From NCBI GenBank assembly GCA_009746045.1, contig RPFO01000017.1, forward strand, positions 947,001-1,011,000: DNA of 64,000 nt, in the 5' to 3' direction. This document shows, one piece after another, positions 24,670 to 51,576 of the stretch (its first letter is position 1; the number at the start of each line of letters is the position of its first letter). Position numbers and translations under genes: made by a program. Source of the DNA: Mesostigma viride. Lineage: Eukaryota > Streptophyta > Mesostigmatophyceae > Mesostigmatales > Mesostigmataceae. The notes under the pieces were generated by a model. That model had not been told where the DNA came from. It saw nothing but the letters and a program-made list of their open reading frames with translations, and searched no databases.

Positions 24670-24892
24670 TCGTTAATAATGGTTGTCCCACAGTGATGCG
24701 CCCCGGCCCCGTGATGTGGATAGAGCGCTCGATGTGGCCTGCCCACCGACTGGTGGGCGGTGGCAGTGAGAGAAGCTAGGGCGCCCTCCCTCCCTCTCAT
24801 TGTGTACAGGGGTTGAAGGTTCCTCTACTTTGTATTGGCACCCACGTGACGCAGTCACGTGATAATTAACTAATTAATAAATTAATTACACT
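24670..24892 (+). repeat. SINE-like repeat, right member, with hairpin and TTAA-type tail
   Basis: Plus-sense copy of the 22,985-23,200 repeat. It ends with CACGTGACGCAGTCACGTG at 24,843-24,861 and then an AATTAAC/TTAAT tail. The same hairpin plus TTAA tail ends the RTE-like retrotransposons at 27.9, 50.97, 53.8 and 54.9 kb. This suggests a non-autonomous element that uses the same reverse transcriptase. Confidence 0.7.
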
Positions 24893-25084
24893 TCATACAA
24901 TTGATGAGACAACCAAGTGAGTGTCAAACGGCTACCGGCGACCTCTACGTGCATTGTATTGTTTTTCATCAAGATTGAGACATTAGCTAGAGTTTTTGAG
25001 AGGCACGCCCATGGGATAAACACCTTAGAATATTTTATCCTAATTGAAAATCCACTTTTCCGGTCAAAAAACCACTTTTTTTTT

Positions 25085-25170
25085 TTTGGCGTATAATACG
25101 CGTATAATACGCGTATAATACGGCAATACGCAATACGCCGAGGTTTTGCCGTATTGCCGTATTGCCGTAC
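25085..25170. repeat. TATAATACG/GCCGTATT repeat cluster
   Basis: GTATAATACGC is repeated three times, followed by several GCCGTATT units, directly after an oligo-T run. It is related in sequence to the cluster at 23,495-23,650 and abuts the 5'-truncated retrotransposon fragment that follows. Confidence 0.55.
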
Positions 25171-25179
25171 TGGCTCACA

Positions 25180-26135
25180 CTGACCGCCTGGCCGACCTGA
25201 TTTGTGCGGACGACACGTACCACCCTCATCGCGCGCCCCGAGCACATTCAGACCTGGCTGGACTGTCTGGGCCTGGAGGCGAGGCCGGGGGTGGGGTTGG
25301 AGATTAGTGTCAAAACTGAGGCGATGGTGATTTGGGCCTCCAGACGGCCACCGCTGCCGCGCCTGCTCGACGGGACGGAGGTCCCGTTCCGTGACCGCTT
25401 CAAACTGTTGGGGAGCATAACATGCTCCCTGACACCGCCAACGATGTGGACATCCGCATCGGCCCGGCCTGGGCCAGGCTCCTTTCTCTCAACACCTACG
25501 GGCGCTTGAAGGGCCTCAGTGGGCGAGCACCGCAAGCGCATGCTCTTCAAGGTCCTCGTCCTCACGGTGCTCACGTATGGCGCCGAGGCGTGGACACTTA
25601 CGGACACACTGGCAGCTAAGCTGGACGGCACAGTTTACAGGATGCTCTGACAGGTCCTCAGGAACGTAGGGTTTTCCAAGCGTAGGTCATTAGAGTCTTT
25701 GTTACTATCAGGGTATGCCTCGTATTTCGGACGAGATATTTAGGCAGCGTAGGCCGTAGCATTTGTACATAGGACATCTAATTGCTCGCACCAGCCAGGT
25801 CGACACCGCCCTTGGTCTGGCTGGCCCCCATCGGCTTGGCCAACCAGGGCGGCATATTTTGACCTGGCCTGGCCCCAAGGACATTCCCAGGAAGCTAGGT
25901 AAACCTGCCATGAACTACACCCAGATGTTGCTAGCCGACCTAGTGGTCCCAGCGCAGTTTGAACACCGCATATCCACTCGAGTGCGGATACCTCTCCCTT
26001 CTTTGGACTGCCGTGCAGAACAAGAAGCGGTGGCAGAAGATTGTCCAGGCTCACACGCGCCAGCCCGGCCCTGTTGTGGGCAAGCCATCGCCCCCCCCCA
26101 AGAGGAAGGGGCGTTTTGCTGCATGAGTAGTGTAG
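25180..26135 (+). pseudogene. Degraded RTE-like reverse transcriptase fragment
   Basis: Plus-strand pieces, in shifting frames, match the minus-strand reverse transcriptase at 54-56 kb. They are LADLICADD (the catalytic YADD with Tyr changed to Cys), TWLDCLGLEAR, FKLLGS, VLTVLTYGAEAWTLT, AAKLDGTVYRML followed by a stop, GHL-ARTSQVDT and QPGRHILTW. The order is palm end, thumb, C-terminal domain, as in RTE/CR1-type elements. It is 5'-truncated, frameshifted and dead. Identity to the 54-56 kb family looks moderate, so it is an older or different subfamily. Confidence 0.8.
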
Positions 26136-26640
26136 TTCTAGGGTTTTCTAGACTAGATAGCTTAGAGTTAGGTTAGTTCTATTACGCGGCTTCCTCCCGA
26201 GTGACCTCCACCACCCATCATGCAAGGAATATGTGCTACATGATCTCCCAACGGAGGCATGTTATAATTTAATTTGATTTAATTTTATCATTTCAAGTGC
26301 TGTCTACTAAGCTATCGCATAATCGATTGCCTAGTCCTAGTACAGCCATACTACGCCCTGCTGGCTATGTTCAGATTACTTGCCCACTGTCACTATACTT
26401 GTTATGCCACGCTTACATGGGTCTTATTGCACCCACAGTTTGCCGCGTTAGCCTGTCCTTTTAGCTAGCGCGCCCGAATGCAGCTGTGGCATGCCTTTGG
26501 CATGAAGGAGACTGGGGGTCTCTGCCCTTTCTCCTGTAGTGCACACACAGGGATTACAAGCACTTCGGTGCTCCGTGACTCCCCAACGGGAGCACGTGTT
26601 TAATTAATTAATAATCGATTGCCCCCATGGATGTAGACAA
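26136..26640. other. AT-rich spacer, no gene seen
   Basis: No coding signal. It contains a short TTAATTAATTAATAA stretch near 26,600, possibly the 3' tail of the minus-sense ORF1-like relic that follows. Confidence 0.4.
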
Positions 26641-26658
26641 CTATAGCTTGCGGGCGCT

Positions 26659-27400
26659 CTATCTCGGGGGAGCACGGGGGGGCCTCCACAGTTTCTTGTT
26701 GACATCAAGGTCCCCGCCCCGCCAGTACACTTGTAGCATCTCGGGATTGGTCTTGTGGCGGATGTAGTCGGGCCACTGATCGCGGTGTTGCTGCTGCTGG
26801 GCTGGCGTCAGGTCGTCGTCAAGCGACCAGGAGGGGTTCACCAGCTTCTTGCGGCAAGCTAGAGAGGAACCGAACTCGGGCTGTGCATGGTGCCGCTGAA
26901 GGTGAGAACTACTGGGAGGGGGCCCAGCTAGCCTTGTCCCGTGGATGGGGCAGGCGGCGGTAGGCGCCCTCATGCAGTGCAGTGTCGCACCTGGCAGCTC
27001 CATGCACACCAAGAGTTGTTTCTTCAGCTTATCGAGAAGAGAGTCTGGGGTCTCTTCCGGCTGCTTAGTCGAAGCGCCTAGTGATGATGACCCGGCAGCG
27101 GCGACGGTTGCGGTCAGCGGCCTCGCGGCGAGTGTCTTCCGGCCAGCTCCTGGAGCTTGGTGCATGGTGATGGCGGTGGTGGTAGAGGTTGCCTGGCTCT
27201 TGATGAGCAGGTCAGCCCAGGAGGCCGGCGCGAGTCGAGGGGTCATCGCTGGCCCTATACCAGCAGCTAGGTTGTTGGGCCCGGCGATGGTGGCCCTTCG
27301 CTCCGCGAATCATCTCGGGGACCTGCATGGCCAGGCCGTCTACCTTGGTAGCAACTGCGTCAAGTTTCACGGTGCATGCCTTGGCCGACTCGGCCTTTCA
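26659..27400 (-). pseudogene. ORF1/gag-like retrotransposon relic
   Basis: A 195-codon minus-strand frame (26,659-27,246) with further coding-like sequence upstream (KVDGLAMQVPEMIRG, coiled-coil-like) in another frame. The C-terminus reads DDDLTPAQQQQHRDQWPDY and then YWRGGDLDVNKKLW. This resembles the ending of ORF1 proteins of L1-type elements in plants and algae, where an acidic LTP box is followed by a GG-x-L-x-V turn. A Cys/His cluster (CMELPGATLHCMRAPTAACP) lies mid-protein. The frame is broken upstream, so it is probably non-functional. The family call is my inference from motif shape. Confidence 0.45.
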
Positions 27401-27784
27401 CCTGATTAATTAACAGTGCTGGGCCGCCGAAGTAGTCGAGGTGCCAGCTCCGTTAGCAACTAAGGAGGCCGGATAAGTCTGTCAAAACTGCGCATGGGTG
27501 GCGCGATGAGAGCTACTAGGTGACATAATGAAGGTCTCGCGCAGGCGGTTTTTATGGGCTACTAAAATTCATCTCAGTCCTAGAAGCGTATGCGGGTGAA
27601 AATCGTAAATCCGCCATATAGCCGCCATTTCAAAGAATTTTTCCCGCCCACGACCGGCCCTCCTATTAATGAAGATGCTGCAGGACAGGTGTCAGTCAGT
27701 GAGTCAGTTGTATCCCACACCGCACATGGGCCGCAGAGAGTCTATGGTGGCCGAGGGCTGGTATATAGTATTGTATCGGATGTA

Positions 27785-27935
27785 ACTAGGACCTACTAGA
27801 TAGCTTACACAATCCATTCCATCCCATGTTCCCCTCCCACTGAGGACTTCTGCTCACGTGATGCAGTCACGTGTCTATTAATTTATTAATTAATTAATTT
27901 ATTAATTAATTAATTAATTAATTAATTAATTAATC
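27785..27935 (+). mobile_element. Isolated RTE-like 3' end in plus orientation
   Basis: Reverse complement of the 3' ends at 50.97, 53.8 and 54.9 kb: CCATTCCATCCCATGTTCCC, CTCCCACTGAGGACTT, then the hairpin CACGTGATGCAGTCACGTG at 27,855-27,873, then about 55 bp of TTAA repeats. Only the terminal 150 bp are present, so this is an extreme 5' truncation, typical of failed target-primed reverse transcription. Confidence 0.8.
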
Positions 27936-27999
27936 GGATGGTACTAGGGTACTGTTACGTGGACTGTTGCAACATCAGACACCCCCGCGCTGAACGCTG

Positions 28000-29900
28000 C
28001 CTGGTGCGTCCTAACAATCCGTCACACGTCACAAGTATCCGCGGAGGGGATGGCATGTGGATTAATTTGTGACAACAGGTAGCATGGGTACTCCCTTGAT
28101 GCGGCGGTTGGTGCCTCCGCCGGATCAGTCCCCGGCCGTCGGCGCATTGTCGGGGCTGATTCCAAACTTGTACGTGTATTGATCGGCGACGGCAGACGTG
28201 GTTAAGGACTTGACTCAAGAAGGTGCCCACAGATCTGGTGATGAATCTGGTCTTGGTGTCGGGCGGCCCCGATTTCGATGTCCCGGGCCTGTACCGACGC
28301 CCGGCCGACGCGCCCGCCGATCTGCCATCTGCGGGGTATGCGGGGGGCGCGCGGTGGGGGGTGGGGGGTGGGGGGGTGGGAGTCTTGTGGAGTGGCGTGC
28401 AGTCGATGGGCGGGGTGAGGTCGCAGGGGTGTCGCTGTGGACATGGGTGGGGCACTGGGCTCGTGGGTGGCCTACACCGTGGGTGATATACCGTTGCAGG
28501 ACGGGTGAACTGGGTGGGTACTCGTGGTGGTCCGAGGTATATTGTAGGACCCGTGTGTGTTTGGGGGGGGGACCCCCCCGCCCCCCCCCGCGCCCCCCCC
28601 CCTTTCATGGCGGGTGCCATGGGGGACGTCGTTAGGGCCTTACAGTTTGATTATGTAGTACTTTGTGGGACGCAGTTGTCAATGTGGGTAGCTCGTGCGT
28701 AGGTCACAGGCTCGTCTGAGGGGTGGGAATGATGCTTGGGTTGCGTTGGTGGCTTGCCGCCTATTGATGGTACGTAGGCGGGGTTTGTCGGTGGTCGGTG
28801 CAGTAGTGTCGATCAGTTATTGTTGAGTGAAAAACTGGTGGGTTGCCCCGGAGGCCGGGGTGGGCGGAGTTGGTTATAATTATGGTTCACGTGGAGGGTG
28901 GGCCGGGTACGTGGATTCATCGTATATTGGGGCAGCGGCCGGGGGTGGATCGTATATTGTGGCGGGATGCTTGGAGGCACATGGACACACATGATAATCA
29001 CTGAATAATGGCACGAGTACGCAACTGCATGCATAGCAACATTGATGGGACCAGCTGTTCCTAGAACATCTTCAACCATCACCATGCAACAACCAAAAGC
29101 AACTGACAACTGCCAACAATGACAACGCTCGCAAGATGTGACGCCAAGTCCTGATTGGAGACCCTGATGTAAATTCGGGGGTACGTTCCTAGTCCTGCCG
29201 TGTACTTAACTTAAGTCAGGGCTGCACACTTCGTGTCAGTGGTGCAGCAAGGGCTCATGGCCCGGCGGTCAGTGGTAGTGGCGGTAGCCGGTAGGTGAAG
29301 ACCATGATTGCCATGGATATCCGGCGTGGCGGAGGGGCCGCAGGGAGCGAGGCACCATGGAGGAGGTAATGGAGCGATTCTCGAAATGTAGGCAGTAGCC
29401 TGGTGCTGGGCAGCAGCGGCGGATTCAGTGGAAATATTGCTGAACGTGGTGCGTGCGATGGGATGGGTAGTGAGGCACTGCCTGCTATCACCCGGACATG
29501 ATTTCTTGTCACGGCACAGCCTGGCAGTCGGCCATGGAGGACTAGACGGGCCTTGCTGCGAATCGAGGGCGTGATATTGCATGGGAACTAAATGATGCCT
29601 AGAGTCTCAGGGCGTCGTGACAGCTGCAGTGTGAGGGCCGAGGAGCTCGAGATGCAGCTCTCGTTGGTACATGGGCCACTTGTGAGGTCGCCAATTAATG
29701 TGATGGAGGCCTCTCTAGACTCTAGTAGGCCTCTGTAGGACAGGACTGGTGTCTACTGACTAGGGTCATTAGGATGCTGTCCTAAGACCAGTCGTGACTC
29801 ATCATGACGGAGTCATCAATCGGTCAGTCAGTCAGTCAGTCAGAGTCAGTTCATTCGTTTCCAGATAAATAGGTGTACGTTTATTCCAAATATATCCAAT
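28000..29900. other. G-rich and low-complexity spacer
   Basis: Many G-runs (28,330-28,380 and elsewhere). A G9-A-C7 inverted homopolymer at about 28,563-28,579 is followed by further C-runs to 28,602. A (CAGT)n patch lies at 29,820-29,845. Long open frames here are proline- or glycine-rich artefacts. No gene was recognised. Confidence 0.5.
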
Positions 29901-30106
29901 AGTTAATCCCTGCTAAGCCTAGGGTATCAAGATGTCAGTGGCTAAAACGGAGCCTTGCTACTAGACCACGGAAGCCACTGGACTTCTAATGGGTTGTCAT
30001 CAGTCAGTTTATTCTTTTATTCCCACGCCGGTTATCCCGTACCCCCCCCCCACGTTTAAGATTTCCAGGTTTAAGATCTTGTGGGAAGATCTTACTACGT
30101 AATAAT

Positions 30107-30187
30107 GGATCCAGCCGTGATCCAGCAGCTGGTCTGTCGGCAGTCGCCGACAGTCGACAGACCAGCTGCTGGATCAGGGCTGGATCC
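30107..30187. repeat. 81-bp near-perfect hairpin
   Basis: GGATCCAGCC at one end pairs with GGCTGGATCC at the other. After one mismatch, TGATCCAGCAGCTGGTCTGT pairs with ACAGACCAGCTGCTGGATCA. The loop itself can fold into an 8-bp CTGTCGGC/GCCGACAG stem. Three direct repeats of AGATCCATAAT follow at once (30,190-30,225). No terminal duplication is obvious. Confidence 0.85.
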
Positions 30188-30419
30188 TGCTAGATCCATA
30201 ATAGATCCATAATAGATCCATAATAGTTGGATAATGATCAGATATGTCAGCACGGCCGGCGTGAGCGATGTGAGTCATGTGACTGCCTGACGGTGTGACT
30301 GGCGGCCGGCGTCAGGTGTGGGGCACGATTCTGACAGTGGACAAACTAGTAAACTCACCACTAGTCAGGGCACAACTATCCCTACAATCGGCTTTAGTCC
30401 CCGTTGACCATCGGGCTTT

Positions 30420-32150
30420 ATCAACTATATTAAAAACCATCGGGCATCCTGTGGTCCGTACGCCGTAACTTTCCGTACATTTCAGTGGATAACTCGTGAT
30501 CGACGGGTGTCCTTTTCGCCTTTTACCGTTGGGCACAAGTCGTCGGAATTTTGAGATCGTACAGGCTTCCGTGCGTGGCTGGATCGAAGACGGCGTATCT
30601 TGAGCGGAGGACGAAAGGCGTTTGTTCAGTGAGACGCTATTGGCGTTCACTCGCTCGCATCTTTAATGGCTTTAAAGTCGTCTCACGACATTTTGACGTT
30701 AGCGAGTCGATCGAGCTTGACTGGCGCGTAGTTGGTCGAACTTTTGCGACTTGCCACCTGTCGACTCATCGAAACTGGGTCGCCTACTAGAGTGACGGTC
30801 GGCTTGACGGCTTTCGTCTTTTCGCCGTTGCTCTCGCCGTGTTCGACTTTCCACCTTTTTCGACTTTCTACCTGTCGGAATGACGAAACTGCGTTAGCGG
30901 CCGGACAGGTTCGCCTGAAGTAATTCCCCTGCACGTGGCGGCTGCCCATATACCAACCTACGACGATCGTCGTAGGTTGGTACATCCAAACTGCGTCGTC
31001 TACTGAAGTGACGGTCCAAACTCCAAAGACTGACGGGCGAAGATACTTAAACTTTTGTTGCTGTTAAAATTTTCCGTCTTGGATCCATGCAGGTGCTTAC
31101 TAAAAGGGACCAATAGACGTTAGGTTTGAAACTGACCGAAGTTTCTAAGTCGTCGAAAGTTGCTAATTGGGATTTTGCAACCGACTGTATCCAACTATAT
31201 TAAAAACCATCGGGCATATCCAACTATATTTAAAACCATCGGGCATCCTGTGGCGGATCTCCGTAGAATTGTCGTACTTTTCAGGAGCTCCTCGTGGTCG
31301 ACGTGTGTCCTTGGCGCCGTTTCCCGTTGGGCGCAAGTAGACGGACTTTGGAGATCGTGGAGGCTTCCGTATGTGGTTGGGCCGAAGACGCCGTATCTCG
31401 GGCGGCGGACGGAGCGACTTTGTTCTCAGTGGCGTTCACTCGCTCGCATCTTTAATGGCTTTAAAGTCGTCTCGCGACATTTTGACGTTAGCGACTCGAT
31501 CGAGCTTGACTGGCGGGTACTCGGTCGAACTCTTGAGACTTGCCACCTGTCGGCTGACCGAAACTGGGTCGCCTACTAGAGTGACGGTCGGCTTGACGGC
31601 TTTCGTCTTTTCGCTTGCCACCTGTCGGCTTACCGAAAATAGGTCGCCTACTAGCGTGACGGTCAGCTTGACGGACGAAAGCCGTCAAGCCTGACGGTCG
31701 GCTGGACGGACGAAAGCCGTCAAGCCCTGCATGTACTAAAGACCATCGGGCACCCTGTGGCCCGTATGCCGTAACTTTCCGTACATTTCAGTGGATAACT
31801 CGTGATCGACGGGTGTCCTTTTCGCCTTTTACCGTTGGGCACAAGTCGTCGGAATTTGGAGATCGTACAGGCTTCCGTGCGTGGCTGGATCGAAGACGGC
31901 GTATCTTGAGCGGAGGACGAAAGGCGTTTGTTCAGTGAGACGCTGTTGTATAGCAGGGATTAACTACACTGTACTGGTTATCAACTAGAAGACGCCGTAT
32001 CTCCAATAGCATTCGGCAAGGCTATATATAGGTGGCGGATCTCCGTACTTTTCGCTCCTCGTCGTCGACCCCTGTCCTCAGTTCGCGCCGCGTTCACTCG
32101 CTCGCATCTTTAAATGGCTTTCAAGTCGTCTCGCGACATTATTGTTGACG
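30420..32150. repeat. Mosaic of diverged long repeats
   Basis: A block at 30,425-30,650 recurs at 31,737-31,945 with few changes. A second block around CTCGCTCGCATCTTTAATGG recurs at about 30,650, 31,437 and 32,097. A third (GGGTCGCCTACTAGAGTGAC, then GGTCGGCTTGACGGC) recurs at about 30,778, 31,567 and, more diverged, 31,640 and 33,160. Open frames over the blocks are short and similar to each other but match no known family. It could be an old tandem array or a decayed transposon. Confidence 0.7.
30951..30982. repeat. Perfect 32-bp palindrome
   Basis: TACCAACCTACGACGA is followed directly by its exact reverse complement with no spacer. It lies inside the mosaic repeat region and is absent from the other block copies. 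Confidence 0.9.
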
Positions 32151-32175
32151 TTAGCGCCTCGAGCGAGCTTGCGAA

Positions 32176-32342
32176 AACCGCGGGGGGGCGGGAGGGGCGG
32201 GGGGGGCGGGGGAGGAACTCCGGGTGGGTGGGGCGGGGGGGGCAGGGGGTTGGGGGGAAGGGGAGGGGGGGGGGGGCGGGGGGGGGGGGGAGGAACTCCG
32301 GGTGGGTGGGGGGGCGGGGGGGCGGGGGTGGGGGGGGGGGCG

Positions 32343-32377
<35 letters not shown>

Positions 32378-32439
32378 GGAGCTCCGGGTGGGTGGGGGGG
32401 GGGGGGGGAGGAACTCCGGGTGGGTGGGGCGGGGGGGCA

Positions 32440-32529
<90 letters not shown>

Positions 32530-32590
32530 CGGGGGGGGGGGGGGGGGGGGGGGGGAGGAACTCCGGGTGGGTGGGGGAGCGGGGGGGCGA
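32176..32590 (+). repeat. Poly-G tract with embedded repeat units
   Basis: About 415 bp, over 80% G on the plus strand, including an uninterrupted run of about 90 G (32,440-32,529). The unit GGAACTCCGGGTGGGTGGGG or a close variant is embedded at about 32,213, 32,291, 32,377, 32,408 and 32,556, and again near 32,820. All long Gly or Pro frames across it are artefacts. Strong G-quadruplex potential. The exact length is suspect, because homopolymers are easily misassembled. Confidence 0.85.
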
Positions 32591-33188
32591 GGGATCCCGC
32601 AGACTCTGGCGTCTTGCTCACTCAGGAGGGCGGGGAGCCCTGCGACCTCGCCCGGCCGGGGCGGACCGTCTTAATGTCCTCGTCGTTTCGCTGAGGAGGG
32701 CGGGGGGCCTTGCGACCTCGCCGTCTCACTCAAGCGGGGAGGCATCCTGTGGCGGATCTTCGTACTTTTCCTGGGCCGGTCGGCGGGGGGCGTATCATGG
32801 CTGAGGGGGAGGGGGGGGGGAACCTCCGGGTGGGTGAGTGGGGGGATCCCGCAGACTCTGGCGTCGTCTCGCTCAGGAGGGTGGGGGCCTCATTGCGACC
32901 TCAATACATGTAAAGACCATCGGCTTGCTGAGGGGGGGGGGGTTGCGACCTCGCCTGGGGCGGGGCGTCTCACTGAGGCGGCAAATGGCCTCCGGGTGGG
33001 TGGAAACTGGGAAGGGCGGACGGACTGCGGTGTTACAGGCCCACACAGGGTGTCGTTATTTGTCTCCCGACCTTTTCCTTTTTTCAGCCCCCTTCATAAG
33101 CTTCAGTTGACTTGAATCGAGTTGCCATGTGTCGGCGGACGGATCGAAACTCGACTACTAGAGTTACGGTCGGCTTTGCGCCTTCTTT

Positions 33189-33216
33189 TGGGGGGGATGC
33201 GAAGCATCCCCCCCCC
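33189..33216. repeat. G-run/C-run hairpin with GAA loop
   Basis: GGGGGGGATGC, loop GAA, GCATCCCCCCC: an 11-bp perfect stem with a three-base loop. It lies 5' of the phosphodiesterase gene and has no assigned role. Confidence 0.7.
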
Positions 33217-33985
33217 CTTAAGCTTGTAATTATTAGTCACCGTTGACTGGCCACTGCGGTTGCCACTTGCCTTGCACGCCCTTATATAACAGTTACACAT
33301 TGGTTGCCGCCGGAGTGCGGTGCCTCCGGCCTCATATGGATTTTTTGTTGTTGTGGGTTCCCACTCCGCGTATTTAGCTTCTGCGTCGGGCAACCAGCGT
33401 GAGATTTGGGAAACTGACTGGTGCCTCGTATATGATCGACAATGATGAGCGCTAATTAACAACAAGAATCGCCTGCATAAAAATTGATCCAAAATAATTG
33501 CATATTACAGTAATTACACATGCATTAACCTACTCAATTGAAGGCAAAAGGAGAACACGCAGTGGTCATGGCCTCCGATACTGTTAGTCGCCATGTAAGC
33601 AGTGAGAAACGATCGAAGGATCAATGCTCGGGCCAGTTCCAGTATGGCAGACGGCCTACCTTCGGAGTGTGGGTTGCGTGCCCATGCTGCTTCGGATTCT
33701 CCTTCGCATTTACTGCGCCCTTCCCCCCAATGCCCCAGTGTGACGTCTTGGAGGTGGTTAGCGGGTGCTAAACGGATCCAACTGCCAATAGACACAGAGA
33801 AATTGCAAGTGCTGCTCTGGTGGGACTTCGGGCAACAGGCGCTGTGCGATAGTCTTCCCTGGTGGCAATCCTCGTTGAACGACTGAGGCCTGTGACGGGT
33901 GGCCATATATTTCTGGAGGCGTGCTCGATTGCCAGTTGACAAATTAACGGATAAGGTGACAGGACATAAGCTGGCGCGCGCTACC
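33217..33985. other. 5' flank of the phosphodiesterase gene
   Basis: No independent gene was recognised. The minus-strand frame at 33,514-34,110 overlaps the first phosphodiesterase exon and is read as a shadow. No TATA box or promoter element can be assigned with confidence. Confidence 0.4.
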
Positions 33986-50557
<16,572 letters not shown>

Positions 50558-50964
50558 GCTGGCATTCACAGCCCATCTGTCCATGATTTGGAACAAGAGT
50601 ATGGCAGAAATTTACCGTATTGAAGCTGCGCATCAGTTCGTGGCTGAGTTCTCAACTGTAGCATACATGAATGCGCAATGCAGCAACTGCACTGCGCATG
50701 GCCATCGGGTGACTCTTCTAATATCAACATGTAGCTTAGGCAGCGACTTTTTTCTCTGCACAGTTAAGGCAGCACAGCTATAGGTAGCTTCCATTTTCGT
50801 TGAAATTTGCTACCTATAGCATACATCCTCTACTAGGCCCATGCAACAGGCTGCCCAGTGCCTTAGGTTATATGCCTAAGTATAAGGCAAGGTGCCAGCA
50901 TGCATGGCAGCCGCATGTTGGTGGTTGATCAAAGTATGTACCATCATGCACATGCAGTTTGCAC

Positions 50965-51566
50965 ATTAATTAATTAATTAATTAATAGACACGTGACTGC
51001 GTCAGGTGAGCATAAGTCCTCAGTGGGAGGGGAACATGGGATGGAATGGATGATGTAGGCTATTTAGGTCCTAGTTACAGGGTTGTGGGCACCACGGCAC
51101 GAATCGCTATGAATGCCATACGCGGTCACACGCGGAGCCCCCACAGACTTGAGAGTGGTCTCCTGCATGTACTGCTTGCCATCTATCCTTGCGTACCATC
51201 TGCCTCCATATTACAGACAAACCAGGAGGCTGCCCTGGTGTGAGCCCGTCACGTCTAGGGTAGCACATGTCCATGCCAAGTCTATCACGAAAAGTCCATG
51301 GGTGGCGGCCCTGCCGCGCGCGGCCTGCATGGGGCACGCCAGGTGAGGACATAACGCCCAGGCTGGGCGGGCTTGGTGCCAGCTAGTCTATCTGAGGTGT
51401 CTACCTGATCTGTGCGGGCCAGGTGCCCGGCTAGGCCCAGGCGCCTGTGCCTAAGAATGTGGGAAACATAGGGCAAATTTATCAGCGTACAAATCCTCAT
51501 TGCTAATGTGCAAACCAAAGGGGATGTTAAGGACCTGGCGCAGCATCTTGGTGACGGCGCCGTCAA
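50965..51566 (-). mobile_element. RTE-like retrotransposon 3' fragment, copy A
   Basis: Minus sense. It has a TTAA tail, hairpin (50,990-51,008), 3' UTR, then the C-terminal end of the reverse transcriptase ORF: GLAGHLARTDQVDTSDRLAG, QPGRYVLTWRAP, HPWTFRDRLGMDMCYPRRDG and, upstream, AVTKMLRQVL. Nearly identical to copies B and C over the shared part. It is cut at 51,566 inside the DGAV-KML segment, where the sequence changes abruptly to a different retroelement. Confidence 0.85.
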
Positions 51567-51576
51567 TAGCCATGCA

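Noticed and set aside
32142-32804. Glycine-rich or proline-rich proteins
   Set aside because: Translations of the poly-G tract. Frames change freely, and there is no start context or exon structure.
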